DNA of 64,000 nucleotides from Cercis canadensis. Lineage: Eukaryota; Streptophyta; Magnoliopsida; Fabales; Fabaceae. Below are positions 23,885 through 35,081 of this stretch, one piece after another. The first letter of the stretch is position 1, and every line of letters starts with the position of its first letter. A program made the position numbers and the translations under genes. Below the pieces are notes generated by a model. That model saw only the letters and a program-made list of their open reading frames with translations. It did no database searches and had not been told where the DNA came from. Location: the NCBI GenBank assembly GCA_003255065.1, contig QAOA01001366.1:263281-327280 (forward strand), read 5' to 3'.

Positions 23885-24079
23885 AATGATACATTTCTAT
23901 TTGTGATGACCCTGTTCCTGTAATTACCTGAAGCCTACTTCTATTCCTGGGAAAAACAATTCTCTGAGTCTTCCCCCCCTTTTTTTTGTATCATTTCCAT
24001 CTAATGGAAACCCAAAAGTTAACCCGAATTCCCATGTTCATAGTTATTCTCCTGTACACCATCCAGCTCTAACAAGATG

Positions 24080-25768
24080 TTAAACATCAGCACACTTCAT
24101 TGGTGCATATCCCAGTCTGGATTTCTTCATATCATACAAGATATGAAAATTCTGCTGCTGATAGTTTCCGATTATCGAAAGAGCAGAGCGAGGAGTCCCC
24201 AGAATGGCCAAACAAATAACATCATCTGGTTCAATCTGGATAAAGTAATTCTCCACTGGGAAATTCCAAACAGCTCCATCTGCAAAAAATATCCCAAAAT
24301 CAGGAAGCTCCACCTTATCAACTCCAGACACATTATAACATGGCTTTAGAGGAGGAAAGCCTTCAACAAGGGGAAAGCCCTTAATTTTCTTCACAAATGC
24401 CTCCTTGATGATCTCGTAAGCTGGCTCAGCAAAGTAAGTTAGAGTAGTACCAGAATCAATGATTGTACCACCTGCACCTTCTGCTGACAAATGCCAAGTC
24501 TCTTCAGGTATCTTTAGTACCTCATCACCAACCATGACAGATTTTATCTGTACATAGTAAAATGTATCAACTGGGTTTTCTTTCCCAGCAACAAATGAAG
24601 TAAAATTCAAGTTGGGGTGGCTGAGCAGGTCCTTATCCTCCCCAAATATCAACTTGCTGCTAACACTTGTGTCACTATTTCTATCTACAAGACAATATGA
24701 AAAGGAATGGCCATAAATAGATTGCAGCTGTGAAGCAAATGACAATGGCCCTCTCCCTAATCCAAGCAATCCTGCAGCCCCGTGAAATAGACCTCTATTC
24801 CAATGACCACAACCAAACATCACATTCTCCACACGCCTGAATTCTGATTTCCCGGCAGGCGTGGTAAGATTAACAGTAAATGTCTCAAGTGCAAAATCTC
24901 CAGTAGTATTGGAACTATCCCCATACCAATAGAAATATGGGCAACTCTGGTTCTCAGCCTTGCAAGGCTGAGGGGGATCCGGTGATGACACCAATTGGCA
25001 CCGGGGATCATGACAGGTTATATTCTTAAAAGAACTAGAATCTTTTGGATCATAGTAAGACCCATTTTGCTCAAAACAAGCATGACAAGGCACACATTGA
25101 ATCCAATTAAGGTCACTACCAGTATCAAGTATTAGAGAGAAACGTTTAGGAGGTGTACCCACAAATACATCCATGAAGTACTCTCCAGAGCCAAGACTGA
25201 CACCTGATTCCACCTTTGCCACGAGCTGGCTGGAATACCCACTTGAAAAATATTCCGGTGAAGCAGCTGGAGCAACTATGGGCTTGTATGGCTGGTTTGA
25301 TTTCTCTTGAGCTTTCTGCAGCCTTGAAATGGTGTTTTGGTTCTTCTTTTCTATGACCCTTTTGTGAAGAGTTTGTATTCTGGTCAAGTCCCTAACTGTA
25401 TAATCAATCATAGAATTTTTAGGCTCGGCATCTTGACTCACAGGCCTGTGCTTTAGATGGAGTTTCACTGATTGCTTGTGGGGTTTTGCAGCCAGAAAAC
25501 CCTCCCCCTCTTCATCATCATCAGTGTCTTCATCTGTATTCAAGGTCGTTCCTGAATGCCCAAATTTCTCTGATTTTGAGAAGCTACACCCAGTATCAGC
25601 AGAAGAAGAGACGGCATTGAAGTTGGCATTGAAGTTGGGATGATCAGGTAATTTGATGCCAGCAATAGAAGAGCAATTTTTGTTATGATTGAGATGCCCA
25701 GAAATGGCTTGCACAGCACAGGAACATATTACAAGGAGAACCAGAAGGAGAGAAACCTTCAAAACCAT
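24080..25768 (-). CDS. Secreted nepenthesin-like aspartyl protease (A1 family)
   Basis: An intronless 562-residue frame. I start it at the ATG at 25766-25768 because it opens directly into a signal peptide (MVLKVSLLLVLLVICSCAVQ). The propeptide carries an acidic run near residues 79-91 and a basic/coiled stretch. The first catalytic motif is DTGSDLNW near residue 215 and the second is DSGTTLTY near residue 438. Other family marks are GSGEYFMDVFVGTPPKRF, YGDSSNTTGDFALETF, MFGCGHWNRGLFHGAAGLLG (the Cys-rich nepenthesin-type insert lies upstream), FSYCLVDR and SIIGNYQQQNFHILYD. The enzyme should be active in the cell wall, apoplast or vacuole. Length and intactness argue for a functional gene. 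No introns is usual for many members of this family. The exact substrate cannot be inferred. Confidence 0.95.
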   Translation of the reverse strand: MVLKVSLLLVLLVICSCAVQAISGHLNHNKNCSSIAGIKLPDHPNFNANFNAVSSSADTGCSFSKSEKFGHSGTTLNTDEDTDDDEEGEGFLAAKPHKQSVKLHLKHRPVSQDAEPKNSMIDYTVRDLTRIQTLHKRVIEKKNQNTISRLQKAQEKSNQPYKPIVAPAASPEYFSSGYSSQLVAKVESGVSLGSGEYFMDVFVGTPPKRFSLILDTGSDLNWIQCVPCHACFEQNGSYYDPKDSSSFKNITCHDPRCQLVSSPDPPQPCKAENQSCPYFYWYGDSSNTTGDFALETFTVNLTTPAGKSEFRRVENVMFGCGHWNRGLFHGAAGLLGLGRGPLSFASQLQSIYGHSFSYCLVDRNSDTSVSSKLIFGEDKDLLSHPNLNFTSFVAGKENPVDTFYYVQIKSVMVGDEVLKIPEETWHLSAEGAGGTIIDSGTTLTYFAEPAYEIIKEAFVKKIKGFPLVEGFPPLKPCYNVSGVDKVELPDFGIFFADGAVWNFPVENYFIQIEPDDVICLAILGTPRSALSIIGNYQQQNFHILYDMKKSRLGYAPMKCADV

Positions 25769-26357
25769 AGTAATGGTAACTAGTGGCTTGGTTCCAAGGA
25801 AAATCCTAACATCAATCACGTAGCAGAGTTTCAAAAGGTAATCTCGGAGAAAACCCAGAAAGAGGAAAACTTTACCAAAATCAATGAGCTATGAGCTAGG
25901 CAAAGAGAAAAAAGGGTCAGAATTTTCCTCCCAAAAGAATCAAAGTTCACAGAAGATTGATGGAGAAGATAGAAATAAATAAAGGAAATGAAAAATTAAA
26001 AATGGGGTCTTTGGAGGCAAAAATGTGTTTGGCAGATGGGAAGGTACTTATGCTGCAAAAATTGACATAGAAAAAAATGCAGAGGATTATGCGGTCTGTC
26101 GTGTGCCTTCGGTAAGAACTAAAAACTATGTGAAAGACTCCAAAAAGCAGTGTCAACTGTCAAAGGTCACTGTCCAATTACGCGGTTTCACATAAAGGTT
26201 TTAATCTTTGATCTTATTAATAATTCATGTTTCAAAAGACCAAATCTTTACTAATACCCATAATCAAATAGCATGAAATGAGATAGTAATTAATACCAGG
26301 TCTTGTTCTTGTTGGGCATTTTCCTCTCTGTTTCCTGCTTCGCTTCTTCATTCATTT
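25769..26357 (-). promoter_or_regulatory. Upstream region of the aspartyl protease gene
   Basis: This is leader and promoter of the minus-strand protease, shared with the small plus-strand frame at 26358. I see no clear TATA box or other defined site. Confidence 0.35.
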
Positions 26358-26645
26358 ATGGCTCACAAAGCCCGCCTGCAACTACTACAAAAAAAAGTCA
26401 AAATCCCTTTCTTCCTCATTTTCTGTACAAGCATTATCTGTCTCTCTCTTACTCTGGTCCTGGTCAGAGATTTTGAATTTGTCCTAGAGATGGAAAGAGA
26501 AGAGCAAATCGACCTTTATGACTTAAATAATGAAAAAACAAAGGCTATAAAATTCAGGGGAGCCCACGTTTACGCGCTGGCGCTCAGCTGTGGGAGAAAA
26601 TTAAGACAAATGCAAGTCAAAAGCGAATTTATCATCATGGGGTAA
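26358..26645 (+). CDS. Unrecognised 95-residue frame with one hydrophobic segment
   Basis: It starts MAHKARLQLLQKKVKIPFFL and has a hydrophobic stretch (FFLIFCTSIICLSLTLVLV) that could span a membrane, followed by a charged region. I do not recognise it. It reads divergently from the protease gene. It may be a chance frame in a transcribed leader. Confidence 0.2.
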   Translation: MAHKARLQLLQKKVKIPFFLIFCTSIICLSLTLVLVRDFEFVLEMEREEQIDLYDLNNEKTKAIKFRGAHVYALALSCGRKLRQMQVKSEFIIMG

Positions 26646-26944
26646 AACTAAATAATCTTCTTTAAGATTAACTTTTCCTGAAGGCGTTGTAAATAATCAC
26701 AAATATCTTCTTTAAGTCCTAATTAATTAGAGTTGAAAGTTGCACATTTTTTTAAATTTATCTTTAATCTTTAAAAATTTCCAATAAAATATTGATTTTT
26801 CAAAATGTTTCAATATTTAATATCCATTAGCCCAATGGTTAAGTTATTAATTAATGGAAAAGAAATAGCCTTATGAAGCATTTTTTTTATTTATATGGTT
26901 AACAACTACTTAAAAGTCAAGTTAAATTCCTCAATTTTATATAC

Positions 26945-27235
26945 ATTTTTTTAATGTGTTTTTTCATTAGCTATCAATTACGGAAGCAGAAAATGTTCAC
27001 ATGGATATTATATTAGGTCATGCATGTCATACTTACTAGTTACTACTAACTTGATAATTCGAAGCAATAAATATTTTTGAGGAAGACATTTTTTTTGTTA
27101 CCATTTTAAACTAAAACACAAAATTCATAAATTTTAAAGACGATTTTAATATTATTCAGCNTTTTTTTTATGTGTTTTTTCATTAGCTATCAATTACGGA
27201 AGCAGAAAATGTTCACATGGATATTATATTAGGTC
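26945..27235. repeat. 75-bp duplication around a single N (27161) with an indel
   Basis: ATTAGCTATCAATTACGGAA and flanking bases occur at 26945-27019 and again at 27162-27235. After the second copy the sequence goes straight to TATTATTCAGCC, which also precedes the N. The two contigs thus seem to be alleles, one lacking about 130 bases. Confidence 0.7.
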
Positions 27236-30200
27236 AAATATTATTCAGCCACTCGCCATTTAGTTTCTTAAAATATTTTGAACATTTAAAAAATTAAAGA
27301 TTAAGAACTAAATTAAAAGAACGTGTATCATTTAAAAACCAAAATAATATTTTCTCATTAGTTTATTACTTTATTGATAAATTACTTATTCATACAAACA
27401 TTGTCTTCACGATGACCAGATAAATTAATGTGTGAAGTTATTAGCAAGGTCATGCTTTTTTTTTTTTTTATCCTAAACATAAATAATGTAATATATCTTT
27501 TACAAAAACTTTGACTTCATAATTATTATACAATGATGCTATTTAAAGAACTACTACTATCTATATTACTACGCACAAGTCATGATGTTCCTGGTCTTGA
27601 TAATTATAGTGTTATTGATTGTGACTTAAATGTTTGTGTTGTTTTATAGTAGATTTTTTTTTTTTCTAAAATGAATGTACATATAAATTATAATGTGAAT
27701 ATTGGTAATTGTGCACAAATATTTAAATGGAATTATAGAGTTAAACATGTTAAAGTTGTGCTTAGAACTACTATAGTAATATTCATTGAGTTTATATACT
27801 ACTTTGCTTGTGTGATTGAGTCATGAATTCGGGTTATTTAAAACCTGATTTTTAAAGGGTAGAACTTTAGTAATTACAAAGGTAAGGGATCATGAATCAA
27901 AGTTGATGGGTTAAAGTTTTTTTTTATTATTATTATTATTAGATAAATAAAACTAATTTTTTTAGTTGAGGATATGAGAATGAAATTTCGAACTTAAAAC
28001 CTTAATTTTATTGAGAGATCCCTAAACTGATGTATCATGTACGTGTATGTTCAAGTTATGACTTGAAAGTCCTAATTTTATATTAGTGAAACATAATTTC
28101 ACGCTTCTTAATCACTCACATGATCAAATTGATGAGAATTTGAATAAAATTAAAGATTTTACATTGGTGATTCATAATACTATTTTAAGATTTTAATTGA
28201 AGTCATAGTACTAATTATTAAAGTAATTGAAATGAAAACAACTAATTATAATAATAATTCAACCTTGATTTCCTTCTGATGACTTTTGTTAGTCAAAACA
28301 TCGAAAAGAAAGATATCACTACACTCAAAGGTGAAAAATGAAAATTAAACAGCAACAAGATTTTACAGTTGACATTGTTTTTGGTTAGCAATATTCATAT
28401 CATATGCTCATGGAACATAGATAATATTTTATTGTTGAACACAATTTATTCAAGATAATTGTTTTTGTTGTTGTCATGATTCATCAGTTAAGCTGTAATT
28501 GCAATATATTTTATTTTTCTCACCACGCATACCAAAAAGTCTCCTAACAAGTGAAGTTTATTTATATTTTCTTTTTTAAAGTAACAAAAATAGAGTGTGA
28601 ATTAATTAAATATAGTGCTTTGCACACAAGGGCTGCTCTCTCGTTGGGACATGTGACCACATGATATCGCTTTTGTAAGTTGCAATAAAAGCTAGCTTCC
28701 TTTCTTGAACTATACCCTGGAATGTTCAAACTAAGACCTAAGTTCTCAATCACTACGCAGACAGTGTGAAGGAACTTTGAGATGATAGAAAAAAAATTAG
28801 CAGAGTCGTTGAAGTTTGGCGTAGACATACGTACCCAAAGTTGCAGCTTTGAGTTAAATTATAAAGAATAATAATCTGTGTTCTAATCAGAAAAATGCTT
28901 ATTACTCATAAGATTTTAGACCTAATTCATAAAATTTAACATTTTTTTACACCGAAATACAAAAGTTCAAACAAGACTTCATGCAAACTACTACATTTTA
29001 TGACTTTGTTTGCAAATTATTATATTAACCTAAAGTTATTTTTTTACGAGTATAATTATTTATATTTATTGTATTCGTTTTTTTTTGTGTTATTTTTTTT
29101 ATTTCTATTATTTCTTTTTACGAGTCTTATTTCTCTTATATTTTAGCTGTTTGTAACTTGTTTATTATTAAATTAGTGCTTTCTTTTCTTCTTTTGGATG
29201 TAGAGAGAGAGAAAGAGAAGGAATGTAGATTTCTTGGGAAGTGATAAATTCGTTCGTTAAAGTTCTCATCGTTTGTGCTTTTTGCGTCTTGGATTTTATC
29301 ATGCATTCCTTCTTCCACACGATGCTTTTTTTTACTTTGAAATCTGCGTAGTATGACTCTCTACGACTCCCAAGTTTTTGAAGGAAATGATAATGCTTCA
29401 CGATTTTGAGGCATGACTAAGTAGCAAACTTGCATAGAGTTTGATGAGCACTAAGCTCATTATGACTCATTCAAATTAAAAGTCTTATTTTTAAAAAAAA
29501 TTTTGAAAATTTAATACTATAAATTAATATAAGTCATTCTTTTCGTTAGAAATTCAAATGGTTGATTCTCTAGTTTCACTACTTGGAACTTGTAACGGTG
29601 ATTGATGGCTTAATGCTTATTCTACCATTATGAATAACTTCATTTCCTGGACAGTCACCCTCCACAACACTCCACTTTCTCCTTCATTCGTATTGGATGG
29701 GTTTCACTTATTGGCGTGAAGAACTTGAACACTAGTGCTGAGAAAGATGACTTCTCAATAGAAACTTGGGAGAATGACGTCAGCTGGAATAGCCACATTC
29801 TTAGAACCCATGAGGAACACTTGTTAATCAGTTCAACAATTTATGACTATTTAATTTAAATAGTGATTTTTTAAAATTAACAAGTATTCCGTTTTAATGA
29901 TTCTCCTTACAAAATTCTAATATATAATTCATATGCACACATGTCAGAAACAATCCCACAATAAAGCTTCCATTATTAGTTAGGAAAAACTATTTTGTGG
30001 ACCGGTAGATTTTTACAAACTTTGAAGTCCGATTTTAATATCACTTGACTATATGTTATTTGGTTATTAACTACTAATTCTAATTTTTTGATGTGTCTAT
30101 TCTAGCTTTGACCACTTATCATATTTATTATTGAACAAACCATAGATTACGTAGCCTAATTAAATGAATATCAATTTTTGTGTCATTTTACATTATTAAA

Positions 30201-30240
30201 TTGGGATCAAATTATCAGTAAAATGTTGGCTTAGTAAAAA

Positions 30241-30415
30241 CAGACTGAGCTCCAAGGCATTATAAGCCAAAAGTTATGAGTTCGAATATTTGAAATCGCA
30301 CTTGTTAAAATAAATTTATTGGTTAATGCTCCCATCCCGAATAGGAATTAGTCCTATATTCAAAGAGTAAGGAGATTTTTCGGTGTAAATAAAAGAAAAA
30401 TTAGGATCAAATTGA
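30241..30415 (+). repeat. SINE-like element
   Basis: It begins AGACTGAGCTCCAAGGCATT (box A-like), has GAGTTCGAATATTT about 35 bases further (box B-like, compare GGTTCGAATCC) and ends AATAAAAGAAAAA. This order is that of a tRNA-derived SINE. Copy boundaries are approximate. Confidence 0.45.
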
Positions 30416-30929
30416 TAGTGATAGTCTAGGGGACCTACTTAAGTTAATCTTAACTAGGTTTAGCAAAAGTTATTTACTCAATTTTCTATTATTACAAAAA
30501 GAAGAAGAAGTGTGAACGGTGGAACATTATACGAGACGCTGGATCTATGTAATGTTTGTCTCGAAAGTAAAATATTGTGATGTATCAGTCACTTCATAAG
30601 CATTCATTGTCAAGTTGCAATTTGATTACGTAATCCTGCATCTGGGTCTAACTTCTCTGTTTCTCTCTTTTCTTTGTGTCTCTATGTGGCTGTGTTTGTT
30701 TTGGTTAAGAGAAATGATTTACATATTAAATAAGATGATGTGTAAAATGATTAAAATCTAATTTATATAAATAAGGATTTAGATCTTTTTAAAGTAAGAA
30801 GTGTACTACAATTTTAACCGTTAACTTTTTTTTTTTAATCAATGGTTATTCTCTTCACTTTACTCTCTAAGGTATATTTCTCACTTTAGAGGATAAATTT
30901 AGTTAAATTAAATACTATTATGAGTAATT

Positions 30930-31090
30930 ATCAAGTGTGGCTCAATTGATAAATTAAATTCTATGTGGGACGAATTTTAAAGTAATGTCAAGATTTCAAA
31001 TCTTACTGGAAGCACAAGTGATCACAACATACAGAAATTCGAGCGGAGATTAATCTCACACCATAGATATGAAAACCATAAAATTTCTAT
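30930..31090 (+). repeat. SINE-like element
   Basis: GTGTGGCTCAATTGATAAAT (box A-like) is followed after about 50 bases by AAGATTTCAAATCTTAC (box B-like). The first 50 bases resemble the duplicated unit at 3917-4051 (CTCAATTGATAAATT against CTCAGTTGGCAAATTGAG). Confidence 0.4.
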
Positions 31091-31107
31091 TTATAGAATG
31101 ACTATAT

Positions 31108-31196
31108 ATTTTTTTGATATTTTTTATTATAATTTTAGATTCGAACATAAAACTTATAAATTCTGAGATAACCTTAGTACTATTCGGTCTTAGGTT
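31108..31196 (-). repeat. Copy of a dispersed T-headed repeat (SINE 3' end in reverse)
   Basis: On the plus strand: a T run, then ATTATAATTTTAGATTCGAA, CATAAAACTTATAAATTCTG, then GACCTTAGTACTATTCGGTC-like bases. The same order recurs near 27088-27160, 31298-31372, 32136-32223, 57410-57490, 58565-58670 and 60157-60250. In reverse the copy ends in poly-A and contains TTCGAATC, a box B-like word. Confidence 0.55.
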
Positions 31197-33617
31197 ATTT
31201 CGTATTTTTAGAATGATCTATTTATACTAAAGTTTTCTTTAAATATTATATATATATATATATATAATGAAATGAGAGGATGTGTTAATTAAAGGATATT
31301 TTTTTTGGTTACGACTTTAAGTTCAAACATAAAACCTATAAATCTTGACACCTAAGGACAACCATAGTTAACTTTGATTCATTGTCATTGTAAAATTATT
31401 TACACTACCATCGTATCAGAAAATACCACATGATTAGAGTAACTAAAATATTTTCCTAACAATAAATGGTTTTAATAGTTTTTTTTTTTTTTATACATGA
31501 TAGCACATGATTAAAGAATTGTGTTAAATTCTTTTACACTATCAATAAAATCAAAATTAAATCCTAATTAAAAAGTAATAAAATTACAAGGTCAATTGTC
31601 AATTTTTTTTTTTTTTTTTGGGTGCTGGTCATTGGTCAATAATAATTTCTAAATAAGGTAAGAATGATCAAACAACCAAGACCATGAAGTAGCTAGTGAA
31701 CCATAAAAGCGTTTTCTGAATAATGATAGCTTTTGCACAACCACTGATAAATTCTATTCGATAAATCATGGTTTTGAAAACTCTAATCTAAATAGGCAAC
31801 TTACAAAAATTCGTGTCAAACTTTGTGTCTGTATCATATGACTCGCATTTATTAATCCTAATCTAAACTCTTTACACATTGGATACATCAATACCTCAAC
31901 AAAGTTTGATAGAATCATAGAATGCACAGATAACAGTTCAACTAACATAAATTATAAAGTTTGATAGAAACATTGCACCATATTTAAGGATGTAAATGTA
32001 GATATATCATCAAATGGCTACAAGTGAAAAATATAACCCAATCTTTAATCCAGGTGGAAGATCCCGACAACTACTAAATCTAAATTATGGTCTTTATCAA
32101 TAAGAATCATGGGATTCTAATCGCCATTCTAAGATTTTTTTTTTTTAAAATTTTGATTATAATTTTGAATTCAAATACGAGACTCNACTCACAAATTCTA
32201 AAGATGACCTCATAATTATTTGCCGTCATTCCAATTTTCCTACTAGTAAGAGTTTTGTTTTAACACAATACTAGTGCTAATGTCTTAATAACATTCCCTA
32301 ACACGCAATCACGTTAGGCACGCTTGAAAGTGAAAACCTCAACAGAATCAATTAATTAATCTAATAATATTTCATTGCCGATTTTATTGAGGGAAGTAAA
32401 AGAAGATGTCACATGTCAAAACTTGAACTAGAATTTATCGTCACAAGAAATCTATCGCTTTGCGTTTGGATGAGAATCAAAGCACACCATCTTTGCTCGG
32501 ACGAGTTGGAAATTTGCCTTGCTTGCTATACTAAACTTCCCTTTTCGTTTGCTTGAATGAGTCTACTTCCAGTTCATGTTTCAAAGGCATTTGCTTGTTC
32601 AATCCCTGTAATATTTTAATAATAAAAAATTTTAACTTTGAAAATTGAAGAAATCAAAAGAGATTCACTCAACTATGAAAATAATTCTTAAAAAATAGGA
32701 ATAAATAATTTTTGAATGAGTCTACTTCCAGTTCATGTTTCACGACATGTCATATATTTTAATAAAAATTTATAGTGATCCTTATAAATTTGCTACTAAA
32801 AACAATATTAGTAATGAGATTCAAACTTAGACCTTATAAGCAAAGTGCTTCAATCTTACCAGTGAAATCAATCCCATTAGTCTTCTTTCTTCTTTCCTTT
32901 TTAACTTTCTTTTGTTTGCTTCCTATAAGCATGACAATACAAAATAACCCTCTTGTTACTTGTATAGTAATTAAACTCACATTATCTCATGCTAAATACT
33001 CTATTATAGAAGTGTTTATTAGAATCACATGAAATGAGATTAAGGGATATGCTATTCTTTACTGTGTAATTTATAATAGACCCAAAAATTGCCATCCTTC
33101 TCAACATTCAATGCCATTCCTCGCCATTCTTTTCCAATTTGTCCAGCGTTTGTCTTAACTTCAATTAACTCCCTTATACGGCACATGACATGGACAACTA
33201 CTGAACTCAGCTCACAAGTTGGACATCAACTTCATTATTCCCGATTATTGTAATATAAAATGCACTTGACTAATGAGTCAAATGTAAAGTGGTCATTGTT
33301 TGTTCAAACGTGAAGGCAAAGCTGGTCAAACTAAGGACAAATAGTGCAATTTGTCAACTATTTAATACTGAAAGGGAATAATTCAGAGTGAATACAACAC
33401 CCTGTAAGTGGGGCATTCAACAGAAAATTTGGGGAAATAAAAAAATTATAGTCTAAATTCTAATTAAAAAAAAAAAAAGAGTACTAACAAAAAGTATAAT
33501 TTTCACCCTTCTTTGAGATGGTTAATTATAATGTGTTAGCAAAACGAGTATGCCATTTATCTTCTTAACATATTTCATTTAATCCCTAGCAAGGCAATAT
33601 GAAATGACCATCTTTCT

Positions 33618-33655
<38 letters not shown>

Positions 33656-34659
33656 CATTATTCTTCTCAATATTCAATTCCATTCCTCTTTATGGTAATA
33701 TATGATGCTGTTCACTATTGGGTTAATGGTCAAGTCGTCATCATCATTTCAAGCAAGAAGGCAAAGCTGAGCAGATTAAGACTCTTGAACAGTTCAATTT
33801 GTCAACTTGAATAGCCGAAATTAGGGGAAATCAAGCTCGACATGTACTATATGATAATGAGTCCCCATCTGTAATTCAACAAAATTAGGGGAAAGAGTTC
33901 AATTATTATCTTTTCTCCAATGCTTTAGAATGCAGGATTTCAATGTTGATAGCCTATTGGGCTCAATTTTCAGCTAGCTGACTTGTGGAACTGATCTCTA
34001 GAGTTTATCAAGTTAATTATGAATGCTGTTTTCACTTTTCTTTTTTCATTTTGGGACAAAAATGATATATACATTTTTTCTGCTTTTTGTAATTCATAAT
34101 TAGATACTTTTTTTTAGTAAAAAGAGTAATCAATTTAAACTGGGAAAATAGAAAAAGAAAGAAGTGTTTATTTTGGATTTGTAGAGAAGAATGCTAAGTG
34201 TGCATGTAGTTCTGTTATATATATAGAGAGAGAGGAGAGAAAGAAGCATTGTAAGGTCCTCTACTGTCATTGAACTGTAATCCACTGGTATTTTATTAAT
34301 CAAACATTTCAAAGGAAGAGTAATGACGCATGTGATAGGATTTGATTACAAGTTAACATAGAGATGTGCAATGCAATGGAATGTTGATATCCATAGAGGG
34401 ATCAATGAGGTGCAGAATTTTCAATCTCCAACGTTGTCCCGGGGAGGAGCGAGTCTTCTACCCATCAAATTTCTGTACATATTAAAAGGCACTGAGTTTA
34501 AAGCTCAAGAGTAAAACATTCAATGCAATGAATCAGGACAAGATGAAAATGTAATTTTCATGGAGAACTTTTGAAGTGTTTCTCCCTTTTCCTTGAACAG
34601 CACAATTCTAGGAGAAGATTTACCACAACGAGACTAGAGAAAAGATAACAGGAAATATG

Positions 34660-34939
34660 GGGTGTGTTTGATTCTGTTTTTGTTTTTAAAAATTGTTTTT
34701 GAAAACTATGTTTTAAAATTGTTTTGCAAAACAAAAGTATAAAAAAATTGTTCTCCGCCTTTTACTTGTTTTGGGAACAAAAACAGCTCTCTCTTGTTTT
34801 TGTTTTCTTGTTTTTAGAACAATATTTTGAAAATAAGTTTTCAAAATATGTAAACAAATCAGCCCTATCAAACAAGTTTTTTTGTTTTATTTTTTTCAAA
34901 AACAAAAAACAGTTTTTAAAATTAAAATCAAACAGACCC
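34660..34939. mobile_element. Tourist-like MITE with ATG target-site duplication
   Basis: The ends are inverted: GGGTGTGTTTGATTCTG at the left and AAATCAAACAGACCC at the right (reverse complement GGGTCTGTTTGATTT). Both are flanked by ATG (34657-34659 and 34940-34942). A 3-bp duplication with GGGTNTGTTTG ends fits PIF/Harbinger-derived Tourist elements. The interior is T/A-rich with no coding. Confidence 0.7.
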
Positions 34940-35081
34940 ATGAATTCTATTCCATTGAAGCATATTTTGGAATTTTTAAAATTGAACTAGTAAATGAGCA
35001 TAAAAAAATGAATTATAGGGAAATGAAAAATTGACAAATTTAGAAAAATAATACAGACTAACATTCCTATAGGCTATGGTT

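Larger units (their letters stand above)
26646..34659. other. AT-rich intergenic region with repeat debris
   Basis: No gene is recognisable in about 8 kb. It carries SINE-like segments (listed), TA microsatellites (near 31250 and 33620-33652), several poly-T runs and single Ns at 27161 and 32186. Two weakly similar blocks at about 33050-33460 and 33640-33900 share GGCAAAGCTG, CAATTTGTCAACT and TTCAACA/AAATTTGGGG-type words in the same order, suggesting an old local duplication. Confidence 0.5.

Noticed and set aside
24080-25834. Protease start at 25834
   Set aside because: That codon is TTG; the ATG at 25766-25768 opens directly into the signal peptide.
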